Positions 8,368 to 16,624 of a DNA stretch of 64,000 nt are shown piece by piece. A model generated the notes under the pieces. It was not told the origin of the DNA. It saw only the letters and a list, made by a program, of their open reading frames with translations, and searched no databases. This DNA is from Gammaproteobacteria bacterium (lineage in GTDB: Bacteria > Pseudomonadota > Gammaproteobacteria > Steroidobacterales > Steroidobacteraceae), in contig JANXYK010000011.1 in assembly GCA_025350055.1 (NCBI GenBank), positions 1 through 64,000 on the forward strand, in the 5' to 3' direction. Numbering within the stretch: position 1 is the first letter of the stretch; each line of letters opens with the position of its first letter. A program made the position numbers and the translations under genes.

Positions 8368-9090
8368 ATGCACAAGTCTCATATTGTGTTGTTGGCGATA
8401 CTGACGGCCGTCACATTTGGCATTGCCGGCTGCAGTCATGTGGCCGAGGACTGGAAGGCGGCGCAGAGCGCCGATACCGCAGAGGGCTACCAGGATTTCC
8501 TGCGCCAGCACCCAGATAGCGAATTCGGTGTCAATGCGCAGGAGCGCATCAAGCAGCTGGCAGAGGACAAAGACTGGCAGCAGGCTTCGACCGCCGACAC
8601 GCTCGATGCCTACCAGCAGTTCGTGGCCGCCCACGCTGATGGCAAATGGGCACAGGAAGCACGCGTGCGCATCGAGAACTTCCAGCTCAATGGCAGCAGC
8701 CAGGCCGTGGTGCCCGCGGCTGCGCCGGGCGCCGCCGCTGCGGCCGGTGGCCCCGCTGGCTCGCCTCCCGCAGCCGCCGCGCCTGCGGCCGCCAAGCCCA
8801 AGACCAGCCACGCCGCCGCCGGCACGGCGGCCCAGTCGACGGGCAAGAGCGGCAAGCACTACGCGCAGCTCGGCGCCTTCAACTCGCGCGCCGGCGCAGA
8901 ATCGGCCTGGCACAAGCTCGCCGGCCGCTTCTCGCATGATCTCAAGTCGCTCTCGCCGCACTATGCGAGCGGCACCAGCCATGGTAAGAGCGTGGTGCGC
9001 CTGCAGGTCGGCCTGAGTTCGTCGCAGCACGCGCATGAGCTGTGCGCGGCGCTGAAGAAGAAATCCCAGCCGTGCGTGCCGATCGACTGA
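8368..9090 (+). CDS. SPOR-domain lipoprotein
   Basis: Predicted outer-membrane or periplasmic lipoprotein of 240 aa. It begins with a signal peptide and lipobox IAGC (Cys22). Residues 25-110 hold two similar helical units of the pattern DT-x-xxYQxF-xxHxxxxx-xxxAxxRI, a TPR-like repeat. An Ala/Pro-rich linker leads to a C-terminal SPOR domain of about 75 residues starting at HYAQLGAF, the fold that binds denuded glycan strands at division septa. The start ATG has a strong GGGAGGAAGGG site. An upstream in-frame start at 8296 is rejected because it precedes the ribosome site and spoils the signal peptide. The 3' end overlaps the following M16 peptidase gene. Confidence 0.87.
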   Translation: MHKSHIVLLAILTAVTFGIAGCSHVAEDWKAAQSADTAEGYQDFLRQHPDSEFGVNAQERIKQLAEDKDWQQASTADTLDAYQQFVAAHADGKWAQEARVRIENFQLNGSSQAVVPAAAPGAAAAAGGPAGSPPAAAAPAAAKPKTSHAAAGTAAQSTGKSGKHYAQLGAFNSRAGAESAWHKLAGRFSHDLKSLSPHYASGTSHGKSVVRLQVGLSSSQHAHELCAALKKKSQPCVPID

Positions 9091-10463
9091 GTGCGCTTGC
9101 AGCGCTGGCCGCAATCAGCCTGCTGGGCGCGATGCCTGGTGGCGCTGCTGCCGCGCCCAGCGCGGGCACGGCAGCGCGAGGCGCGCCCGTGAGCTTCGCG
9201 GCCGCCGCGAGCCAGGTGAGCACCCGCACGCTCAGCAACGGCATGCAGGTGATCGTCTGGCCCGATCACAATATCCCGAGCGTGGTGCTCTACAACTGGG
9301 TGCACGTGGGCAGCCGCAACGAAGGCTCGGGCACCACGGGGCTGGCGCATTTCTTCGAGCACATGATGTTCAACGGCACCGCGCGCCGTGCGCAGGGCGA
9401 ATTCGATCGCCTGCTCGAAGCGAGCGGCGGCAGCAACAACGCCTTCACCTCGCAGGATGTCACTGTCTACCAGGACTGGTTCCCGCGCTCGAGCCTCGAA
9501 CTGGTGCTCGAACTGGAAAGCGACCGGCTCGCGAACCTCGCCTTCGTGCCGGCCGTGGTCGAGAAGGAACGCGAGGTGGTGTACTCCGAGCGCCGCCTGC
9601 GCGTCGAAGACAGCAACCCCGCCTTCCTCGAAGAGCAGGTGCAGGCGAGCGCCTTTGTCGCGCATCCCTATCGCATCCCGACCATCGGCTGGCCGGCCGA
9701 CATCAAGTCCTGGACGCTCACCGACCTGCAGAATTTCTATCACACCTGGTATGCGCCCAATAACTGCACGCTGGTGCTGGTGGGCGATGTCGAGCCGGAG
9801 CAGGCCTTTGCGCTGGCGGAGAAATACTACGGCCCCATCGGTCGCGGGCCCGCGGCGCAGCCGGTACGTACCACCGAGCCCGAACAACAGGGCGAGCGGC
9901 GTCTGACGGTGGAGCGCAATGGCCAGAATCCGCTGCTGATGCTGGCCTATCACGCGGTCTCGGCCGACGATGCGCGCGCGCCGGCGCTGAATCTGCTGCA
10001 GACCATACTCACGGGTGGTGATGCCTCGCGACTGCATCGCTCGCTGGTCGAAGAAAAGAAGCTCGCTGTGGAAGTGGGCAGCGGCTGGTCCGAGGGCTTC
10101 GATCCGAACCTGTACCTGATTTCGGCCACGCTGCCCGAGGGTGGCTCGGTGGCGCAATTCGAGACGGCGCTCACCGGGGAGCTGGCGAAGGTGGTCAAGG
10201 ACGGCGTCACTGCCGCTGAGCTCGCACGCGCCAAGAACCAGCAGGCGGTGCAGTTCTGGCGCGGTGTATCCACGCTCGATGGCAAGGCGCGCCTGATCGG
10301 CGAGTTCGCAGTGCTGCACGGCAACTATCGTAAATTGTTCGCGGCGCCCGCTGCCTATGAGGCGGTCACGGCCGAGCAGGTGCTGGCGGTGGGGCGCGAT
10401 GTGTTCAAGCCGCAGCAGCGCACGGTAGGCATATTGCAGCCTCGCGCCGGCGCGAAGCACTGA
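9072..10463 (+). CDS. Exported M16 metallopeptidase, catalytic subunit
   Basis: Zinc peptidase of family M16 (pitrilysin/insulinase), 463 aa. The inverted zinc motif HFFEH at residues 93-97 supplies two histidines and the catalytic glutamate; the third ligand is in the downstream EKEREVVYSE segment. The GTG at 9072 gives a good signal peptide (hydrophobic AALAAISLLGA, then an Ala-rich cleavage region), so it is probably periplasmic. It lies inside the end of the SPOR gene. A second M16 gene lacking the zinc motif follows after 16 bp. This active-plus-inactive pairing is how bacterial M16B heterodimers are encoded, with one half supplying the metal site and the other the Arg/Tyr substrate-binding residues. 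Confidence 0.9.
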   Translation: MRADRLSALAALAAISLLGAMPGGAAAAPSAGTAARGAPVSFAAAASQVSTRTLSNGMQVIVWPDHNIPSVVLYNWVHVGSRNEGSGTTGLAHFFEHMMFNGTARRAQGEFDRLLEASGGSNNAFTSQDVTVYQDWFPRSSLELVLELESDRLANLAFVPAVVEKEREVVYSERRLRVEDSNPAFLEEQVQASAFVAHPYRIPTIGWPADIKSWTLTDLQNFYHTWYAPNNCTLVLVGDVEPEQAFALAEKYYGPIGRGPAAQPVRTTEPEQQGERRLTVERNGQNPLLMLAYHAVSADDARAPALNLLQTILTGGDASRLHRSLVEEKKLAVEVGSGWSEGFDPNLYLISATLPEGGSVAQFETALTGELAKVVKDGVTAAELARAKNQQAVQFWRGVSTLDGKARLIGEFAVLHGNYRKLFAAPAAYEAVTAEQVLAVGRDVFKPQQRTVGILQPRAGAKH

Positions 10464-10479
10464 CAGGTCTGGAGCGGCG

Positions 10480-11892
10480 ATGACAAGGGGAATGCTGATG
10501 CTCGCGGCTGGATTGCTGGCGACACTGCCGGCCATGGCGGCAACGCCTGGCGATGCGCACGTGAATGTCGTGGTGCCTGCGCACCAGAACCTGGTATTGC
10601 CCAACGGCCTCAAGCTGATCCTGATGCCGCGTCCCGACCTGCCGCTGGTGGCTTTCAACCTGGTGCTGCGCGGCGGCGCGCGGCTCGATCCAGAAGGGCG
10701 CGAAGGCACCGCGGCGCTGACGGCCGACCTGCTCACCTATGGCGCGGGCTCGCGCGACGCCTATGAGTGGGCCGATACGGTCGAAGGCGCGGGTGGCAAC
10801 CTCGATGCCGGCGCGCAGGGCGAGGCGATCCTGGTGCGCGGACAGTTCCTGGCGCGCGATGGCAACCTGATGCTGCAGCTGCTGGCCGATGCCGTGCTGC
10901 GGCCGCACTTCGCCGCCGATGATTTCGAGAAGCTGCGCGACCGCCGCATCGAAGAACTCAAGGCGATCAAGGATTCCTCGCCCGAGGCGCTGCTCGGCAA
11001 CTACGGACGCGCGCTGCTGTTCGGCACGCATGCCTATGCGCGTGCGGTGGGCGGGAGCGAGGCGAGCTTGGCGCGCATCACGCACGATGACGTCAGTCAT
11101 TTATACGCCAGTGAATTCGGCGCTGATCGCGCCACGCTGGTGATTGCCGGTGACTTCGTGCCCGCGCAGATGCAGGAGACCGTGGCTGCTGCCTTCGGCG
11201 GCTGGCGGCGTGCGCCGCAGGCTTTGCCGCCGCTGGCCGAGCCGCAGCGGATCAAGGGCCGGCGCGTACTGCTGGTGGATGCGCCTGGCGCCGCGCAGAG
11301 TTATTTCTGGCTGGGCAACGTCGGCGTGCCGCGCCGCTATCCGCAGCGCGCCGCGCTGCAGATCAGCAACACGGCTTTCGGCGGCCGCTTTGGCTCAATG
11401 CTCAACCAGGAGCTGCGCATCAAGGCTGGCCTCACCTACAGCGCGAGCTCGGTTTTCACACGCGGCACGGTGCCCGGTGATTTCGCGATCAGTTCCTTCA
11501 CGCAGACCGACAACACCGCGAAGGCGATCGAGCTGGCGCTGGCTACGCTCGCACACCTGCGCCATGACGGCCTCGATGGCGCAACACTGGCCTCGGCGCG
11601 TGCCTACCTGCTGGGCCAATATCCGCTGGCTTTCGAGACCAGCGCGCACTGGGCCGCTGCGCTCGGCGATCTCGATCTCTACGACCTGCCCGACAGCTAC
11701 ATCGGCGAGTTTGGCACGGCGCTGACCGAGATCGATGCCGCGGCGGTGAGTGCGGTGATCGCCAGCGCCTACCCGGATGCCGACAATCTCGCCATCGTGA
11801 TCATCGGCGATGCCGCGAAGGTCCGCGCGGCCGTGGCGAAACTCGGGCCAGTCACCGAGATGCCGCTGTCGGCGGCCGATTTCAGGCCCTGA
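10480..11892 (+). CDS. M16-family peptidase, non-catalytic partner subunit
   Basis: A 470-aa M16-fold protein with a clear signal peptide ending near ATLPAMAA. Where the catalytic partner has HxxEH, this one reads EGTAALTADLL, so zinc ligands and catalytic glutamate are missing. The C-terminal half retains the R-x-G-LTY signature (GGRFGSMLNQELRIKAGLTY), which in paired M16B enzymes positions the substrate carboxylate. It therefore fits the inactive subunit of a heterodimer with the product of the gene just upstream, from which it is separated by 16 bp. Its physiological substrate, probably a periplasmic peptide, is unknown. Confidence 0.88.
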   Translation: MTRGMLMLAAGLLATLPAMAATPGDAHVNVVVPAHQNLVLPNGLKLILMPRPDLPLVAFNLVLRGGARLDPEGREGTAALTADLLTYGAGSRDAYEWADTVEGAGGNLDAGAQGEAILVRGQFLARDGNLMLQLLADAVLRPHFAADDFEKLRDRRIEELKAIKDSSPEALLGNYGRALLFGTHAYARAVGGSEASLARITHDDVSHLYASEFGADRATLVIAGDFVPAQMQETVAAAFGGWRRAPQALPPLAEPQRIKGRRVLLVDAPGAAQSYFWLGNVGVPRRYPQRAALQISNTAFGGRFGSMLNQELRIKAGLTYSASSVFTRGTVPGDFAISSFTQTDNTAKAIELALATLAHLRHDGLDGATLASARAYLLGQYPLAFETSAHWAAALGDLDLYDLPDSYIGEFGTALTEIDAAAVSAVIASAYPDADNLAIVIIGDAAKVRAAVAKLGPVTEMPLSAADFRP

Positions 11893-11898
11893 GCCGGG

Positions 11899-13779
11899 TT
11901 ATTTGACGCGCGCCTGGATCACCGTGCTCAGCGTGTCGGGCCGCTCCTCGATGCGCGCCAGGTGTGGAAAGCGCGGACCGTCGTAATACTCCACGTTCAA
12001 GGTGCGATAGTAATCGTCGTTCTCCACCAAGAGCGCGATGGGCTGGTGTGAATTCGCTGCCGCAGCGATCGCCGCATCGAGCACCGCGCTGCTGTACTTC
12101 TGCTCGTTGACGGCCACCAGCGTCATGCCGGGGCCGGCACCGGCGCGTGCGGCTGCACGATCGTCGATCACGTCGATGATCCTGGCGTCCTTGTCGAGAT
12201 CGAAGCCGATGGACCAGCGCCTCAGGGTTGACTTGTGGTATTTCTGCCCGATGTCGATCGTGACACTTGGCTGCGGCGTGTACACCAGCTTCCAGCCTTG
12301 CCGCTCGAGCGCGCCGGCGAGCGCGGCCGTGCCGGTATCATCGAGGTGCCGGTGTATCAGCGCGCGCCAGTCGCCAGGCGCGAGGGCGGCGAGCGTGTCG
12401 TAGATCTCCTGTTCGACGTAGGGCTTGAGCTGCGGCGCGCCGTTGGCGCCGCTGTAGAAACGCCGCACGTAGTCGTCGAGGCTGGCCTTGCCCTGGCTGC
12501 GGGCGCGCAGTTCAGCATCGACGTCCAGCCACAGGAATATCGAGGCGTCATAGAAATCGGTGTCGCGCCGGCTGCTTCTCCAGGCAGCGGGCGCATAGTA
12601 GAGCTGCTGGGCGTCGACGGCGGTGTCGAGCATGGGGCGCCAGCGAGAGCCCGGCCACAGAATGAAATTGCTGGCGTATTCCGCCAGCATATCGTGGCAG
12701 TACTCGCTCGAGACCAGACCGGCGCGGGTCGGCAGCATCACGCTCCAGAATTCGGTCATGCCCTCGTAGGACCACAACAGCGTAGTGTCCACGGGCGCGT
12801 CGTAGTCGGGGCTCAAAAGCCCCGCGGGCCGACGATATTTTCCATTCCAGGTGTGCACGTATTCATGGCCTAGCAACCACGCTACGTCCATGCGCGAGCC
12901 AACGTCCGCCAGCGCCTCGAGGTTGAGGCGGTCGTCGCTGGATTCGTGATGCTCGAGGCCGAAATGCGCGACGTGATCCGAGAGCGACAGCAGCCAGGTG
13001 TAGTGGCGGTAGGGGCGCACGCCGAACAGCGCGCCGTTCTCGGCTACCAGCTTGCTATAACCGGCCGTCAGGTCTTCGGCGCCCGCCAAAGCGGCTTCGT
13101 TGTCGGCCATGATCGAGAGCTGGTGCGCGAGTTCGGCGTGCGGCTCGGAGCCCTTGAGTGCCAGCAGCCGCGCGTGCAGCCCCACCTGCACTGGCGAGTC
13201 GATCAGATGCATCACGGTGCTGTCTTCGAATTCCCAGGCGCCATCCGGCGCGCGCTGCGCCGCGAGAGCGCACACCATGTGCCAATCGGGCGGCGTCAGC
13301 AAACTGGCGCTTACCGGCAGGGCGTTGGCATCCACACCCTGCGGAATCAACAGGAATTCGTTCCACGACAATACCGCCAGCTGCGCCGAGCTGGTTGGTG
13401 CGCCCGTGAAGCCGCCGCCTTCGGTGGCCAGCCCGGACTCGATCGAGATCGCCAGCTGTGTCACTCCGCGTGGCACCGTCAGGTGCAGCACGTACATGTC
13501 CTTCGCATCGCGCGTCCAGGTCAACGCTGCACCATTGGCGCTGATCGCGAGACCGATCATTGATTCGATCGGCCCCGAGGGCGCATGCTCGCCGGGAATC
13601 CATTTCGGATAGACCAGCGACAGGGGGCCGGCCTTCACCGGCAGCGTCTCCTCAGTGTGCACGCGCTTGCGGACCACGTCGCGCGCATCCACACGCAATT
13701 TGATGGCGCTCGCCTCGGCAGTGGCGGTGGCGAGTACGAGCAGCAGCGGCAAGGAGCATAGCCAGTTATGCCTGGGCAT
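11899..13779 (-). CDS. M61-family glycyl aminopeptidase-like protein
   Basis: Exported metallopeptidase of family M61, 626 aa. A signal peptide (MPRHNWLCSLPLLLVLA, then ATAEAS) is followed by a beta-rich N-terminal domain, the gluzincin motif HEYVH at residues 305-309, a downstream SYEGMTEFW segment giving the third zinc ligand, and a C-terminal PDZ-like domain containing RRWSIGFDLDKDARIIDVI. Family enzymes such as Sphingomonas glycyl aminopeptidase release N-terminal Gly or Ala. The ATG at 13779 is preceded by AGGGGGATATCACG; the longer open frame upstream contains no plausible leader. It is convergent with the M16 pair and divergent from a glutathione-transferase-like gene. Confidence 0.88.
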   Translation of the reverse strand: MPRHNWLCSLPLLLVLATATAEASAIKLRVDARDVVRKRVHTEETLPVKAGPLSLVYPKWIPGEHAPSGPIESMIGLAISANGAALTWTRDAKDMYVLHLTVPRGVTQLAISIESGLATEGGGFTGAPTSSAQLAVLSWNEFLLIPQGVDANALPVSASLLTPPDWHMVCALAAQRAPDGAWEFEDSTVMHLIDSPVQVGLHARLLALKGSEPHAELAHQLSIMADNEAALAGAEDLTAGYSKLVAENGALFGVRPYRHYTWLLSLSDHVAHFGLEHHESSDDRLNLEALADVGSRMDVAWLLGHEYVHTWNGKYRRPAGLLSPDYDAPVDTTLLWSYEGMTEFWSVMLPTRAGLVSSEYCHDMLAEYASNFILWPGSRWRPMLDTAVDAQQLYYAPAAWRSSRRDTDFYDASIFLWLDVDAELRARSQGKASLDDYVRRFYSGANGAPQLKPYVEQEIYDTLAALAPGDWRALIHRHLDDTGTAALAGALERQGWKLVYTPQPSVTIDIGQKYHKSTLRRWSIGFDLDKDARIIDVIDDRAAARAGAGPGMTLVAVNEQKYSSAVLDAAIAAAANSHQPIALLVENDDYYRTLNVEYYDGPRFPHLARIEERPDTLSTVIQARVK

Positions 13780-13934
13780 CGTGATATCCCCCTTTGTTGG
13801 CAGCATTCTCCACCAACAGGGCGCAGTGTTCCATACTGGGGCGCGATGCTCACCGTCGACCCCGGTACCCGTGCCCAAGACTATGGCAGCGGCTGATTTG
13901 GCGCTACGATCTGCCGCTGGCACCTTCAGGGGCG

Positions 13935-14573
13935 ATGGCGATGTACAAACTCTATGGTTCGCGCGGCTCCGGCTCCGCCGCGGTTGAGATGGGGCTGCGC
14001 GCCTGCGGCATCCACTACGAGACCGTACGCGCTTCCACCTGGGAGGCGGATTCCGCACAGGCGGAGCTGGCGCGCGTCAATCCGCTGGGACAGATTCCGA
14101 CGCTGCTGCTGCCCGATGGCACGGTGATGACCGAGAGCGCGGCGATCCTGCTGCACCTGGCCTTGTCGGTGCCGCACAGTGGCATGCTGCCCGAGGCGCC
14201 GAGCGCGCGGGCGGTGGCGATCCGGGGCCTGGTGTACATCGCGGCCAACTGCTACGCGGCGATCAGCATCTACGACTATCCCGAGCGCTGGACCACGGCG
14301 CAGGACAAACCCGCGCACACACAGGTGCGCGACGGCGCACGCGCACAGTTGTATCGCAGCTGGGAGATCTTTGCGGATAGTTTTCCGCCACAACCCTTCC
14401 TCAGCGGCGAAGCTCCCGGTGCGCTGGATTTTCTCGCCGCCGTGGTCAGCCGTTGGTCGGAGGCTCGTGCGCACCTGACAGCGAAATGCCCGCAGTTCGT
14501 GGCCCTGCTGCAGCAGATCGAGGCGCATCCGCGGGTCGGTCCCGTGGTGCAAGAACACTGGGGAAATGCATGA
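13935..14573 (+). CDS. Glutathione S-transferase-like protein
   Basis: A 212-aa protein with GST architecture. The N-terminal thioredoxin-like domain begins YKLYGSRGSGSAAVEMGLRA and contains NPLGQIPTLLLPDG with the cis-proline, then TESAAILLHLA, the gamma-glutamyl-binding segment. An all-helical C-terminal domain ends near HPRVGPVVQEHW. Such enzymes conjugate or reduce electrophiles with glutathione; the substrate is unknown. Start codons at 13935 and 13941 are both possible; the first follows CAGGGGCG. The stop overlaps the start of the next oxidoreductase gene as ATGA, suggesting the two act together, perhaps in detoxification of reactive carbonyls. Confidence 0.85.
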   Translation: MAMYKLYGSRGSGSAAVEMGLRACGIHYETVRASTWEADSAQAELARVNPLGQIPTLLLPDGTVMTESAAILLHLALSVPHSGMLPEAPSARAVAIRGLVYIAANCYAAISIYDYPERWTTAQDKPAHTQVRDGARAQLYRSWEIFADSFPPQPFLSGEAPGALDFLAAVVSRWSEARAHLTAKCPQFVALLQQIEAHPRVGPVVQEHWGNA

Positions 14574-15676
14574 AGCGACGCTACAAGATTCTCAATGGCG
14601 TGTTGGCAACACTGGTGCTGCTCATCGGCGCCGGCATGATCTATCTCAGCCACGACTCCGCCTGCAGGCCGGCGCCGGCACTGGTTGCCGGTGCGCCGCT
14701 GATGAAGGCGATCGTCTATCACTGCTACGGCGGCCCCGCGGTGCTCAAGCTGGAAGACACGGCGCGCCCGGTGCCCGCCGACGATGGTGTGCTGGTGAAG
14801 GTGCAGGCCGCCTCAGTGAATCCGCTCGACTGGCACTATATGCGTGGCAAGCCGTACATCGTGCGCATGCAGGCGGGAGCGGGTGCGCCGCAGGACATGC
14901 GCATCGGTGTCGATTTCGCCGGCACGGTCGAGGCCGTGGGCAAGAACGTCACGCGCTTCAAGCCTGGCGATGAAGTGTTCGGCGGCGCCGAGGGCGCATT
15001 CGCGCAATACGTGACGCTGGGCGAGCAGAAATCCCTGACGCTGAAGCCCGCGAACATTTCCTTCGAGCAGGCCGCGGGTGTGCCAATCGCCGCGGTCACT
15101 GCACTGCAGGCGCTGCGCGACTCGGGCGCACTCAAGGCCGGGCAAAAGCTACTGGTCAATGGCGCCTCGGGCGGCGTAGGCACCTTTGCGGTACAGATCG
15201 GCAAGGCGCTGGGCGCCGATGTCAGCGCCGTGTGCAGCACCAACAATGTGGCGATGGTGCTGGGGCTGGGCGCCACGCATGTGTTTGACTATCACCAGCA
15301 GGATTTCACGCAGGGCAGCGAGCGCTACGATCTGGTGTTCGACACTGTGGGCAATCATTCGCTCTCGGACATCAAGCGGGTGCTGACTCCGAAGGGCACG
15401 TTGATCATGATCGGCGGCGGCAGCAGCGGCAACTGGATCGGGCCTTTCATGGGGCCACTCAAGGCGCTGGTGTACGGGCCGCTGACCGGTCACAAGATGA
15501 GCTTCATGCTGGCGCGGCTCAACCACAAGGACCTGGAAGTGCTGGCCGGCATGATGCAATCGGGCCAGGTGACCCCGGTGATCGACCGCCGCTATCCGCT
15601 CGGCGAAACCGCCGCGGCGATCGACTATCTTGAGCAAGGGCACGCGCGTGGCAAGGTGATCATCGCGATGCCATAG
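14570..15676 (+). CDS. Membrane-anchored NAD(P)-dependent MDR-family oxidoreductase
   Basis: A 368-aa medium-chain dehydrogenase/reductase of the zinc-free quinone-oxidoreductase type. The catalytic part starts at MKAIVYHCYGG near residue 45 and includes SVNPLDWHYMRG, GVDFAGTVEAVG, the nucleotide loop GASGGVGTFAVQIGKALGA, and a C-terminal HARGKVII. Catalytic zinc ligands are absent. Ahead of this domain lies a basic start and one hydrophobic helix (VLATLVLLIGAGMIYL), so the enzyme is probably anchored to the inner membrane; its side depends on topology, but NAD(P)H use implies the cytoplasm. Its start overlaps the GST-like gene stop as ATGA. Confidence 0.85.
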   Translation: MKRRYKILNGVLATLVLLIGAGMIYLSHDSACRPAPALVAGAPLMKAIVYHCYGGPAVLKLEDTARPVPADDGVLVKVQAASVNPLDWHYMRGKPYIVRMQAGAGAPQDMRIGVDFAGTVEAVGKNVTRFKPGDEVFGGAEGAFAQYVTLGEQKSLTLKPANISFEQAAGVPIAAVTALQALRDSGALKAGQKLLVNGASGGVGTFAVQIGKALGADVSAVCSTNNVAMVLGLGATHVFDYHQQDFTQGSERYDLVFDTVGNHSLSDIKRVLTPKGTLIMIGGGSSGNWIGPFMGPLKALVYGPLTGHKMSFMLARLNHKDLEVLAGMMQSGQVTPVIDRRYPLGETAAAIDYLEQGHARGKVIIAMP

Positions 15677-15726
15677 CGAGCGCGGCGCCTGCTGCGCCGA
15701 TCGCGCCCGTCGCGACGCTTGCGGGG

Positions 15727-16542
15727 CTAGTGCAGTGGCTTCCTGAATTTCAGCACGAAGTTGTCGGCCTCGCCGATGGCCAGGTACTTCGCGCGATCCT
15801 TCTCGCCCAGCGTCAGCGTCGGCGGCAAGGTCCACACGCCTTCGGGCCAATCCTTGGTGTCGCGCGCATTGGCGTTGATCTCCGAGCTGTCGACCAGCTC
15901 GAAACCGGCGGCCTTGATCAGCGCGATCGCATAGTCCTGGCGTACATAGCCGCTCTCGCCCTTGGGGTCCTGCGGCTTGTCGTCGCGCCCGCGATGCTCC
16001 TCGATGCCGAAGATGCCACCGGGCTTCAGCGCCTTGAAACAGGCGGCGAGCGCCTGCGGCGCGTAGCCACCTTCCATCCAGTTGTGCAGGTTGCGGAAGG
16101 TGAGCACGAGGTCAGCGGAGCCGGGCCCTGCGACATCGGAATGCTTCGCATCGAGGCGCGTCTCGGTGATGCTGCCGAAGCGCTCGGGGTGGAAAGCGAG
16201 ACGCTCGCGCCAGGCCTTGATTGTCTTGCCCTCTTCCTCGTCGCTGCGCGGCGCGAGCACTGCGGTGTAGTGCCCCTGCGCCGCGAGGTAGGGCGCGAGG
16301 ATCTCGGTCCAGTAACCGGTGGCGGGCCAGAGCTCGACCACGTTTTGCGCCGGGCTGAGTCCGAAAAAGCGCAGCACTTGCGCCGGGTGACGCGCACTGT
16401 CGCGCGCGGCTGCCTGCGCATCGCGCAGCGGACTGGCGATCGCGGCATCGAGTGCGCTGTCTTTGGGTGCAGGGGCAGCTTCGCTGGCCAACAGCAGCGG
16501 GGCTTGCATTAGCGAAGCAATGAACACAGCAGCAATACGCAT
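15727..16542 (-). CDS. Signal-peptide-bearing class I methyltransferase-like protein
   Basis: A 271-aa protein with a Rossmann methyltransferase fold. The SAM-binding motif I region is NVVELWPATGYWTEILAPYL, in which the usual Gly-x-Gly is reduced to ATGYW. Motif IV-like ADLVLTFRNLHNW and post-motif KALKPGGIFGIEEHRG are typical of the family. The N-terminus is a Sec signal peptide (MRIAAVFIASLMQAPLLLASEA), which is paradoxical because SAM is not known to be available in the periplasm. It may be a repurposed non-methylating fold. Homologous exported proteins occur in other proteobacteria, to my knowledge without a defined role. It is upstream of no obvious partner. Confidence 0.75.
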   Translation of the reverse strand: MRIAAVFIASLMQAPLLLASEAAPAPKDSALDAAIASPLRDAQAAARDSARHPAQVLRFFGLSPAQNVVELWPATGYWTEILAPYLAAQGHYTAVLAPRSDEEEGKTIKAWRERLAFHPERFGSITETRLDAKHSDVAGPGSADLVLTFRNLHNWMEGGYAPQALAACFKALKPGGIFGIEEHRGRDDKPQDPKGESGYVRQDYAIALIKAAGFELVDSSEINANARDTKDWPEGVWTLPPTLTLGEKDRAKYLAIGEADNFVLKFRKPLH

Positions 16543-16624
16543 GATCGGAACTCCAGGTCAGTGGCTATGGAATGTCAGTGGCTGGGGAAGGTCAGTGACT
16601 ACGGGTACGCAGCGAGCTTGCGCT

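Noticed and set aside
8961-10736. Leftward open frame of 591 codons across the M16 genes
   Set aside because: Shadow of two well-supported M16 genes; no recognisable domain and mostly low-complexity His/Arg/Gln sequence.
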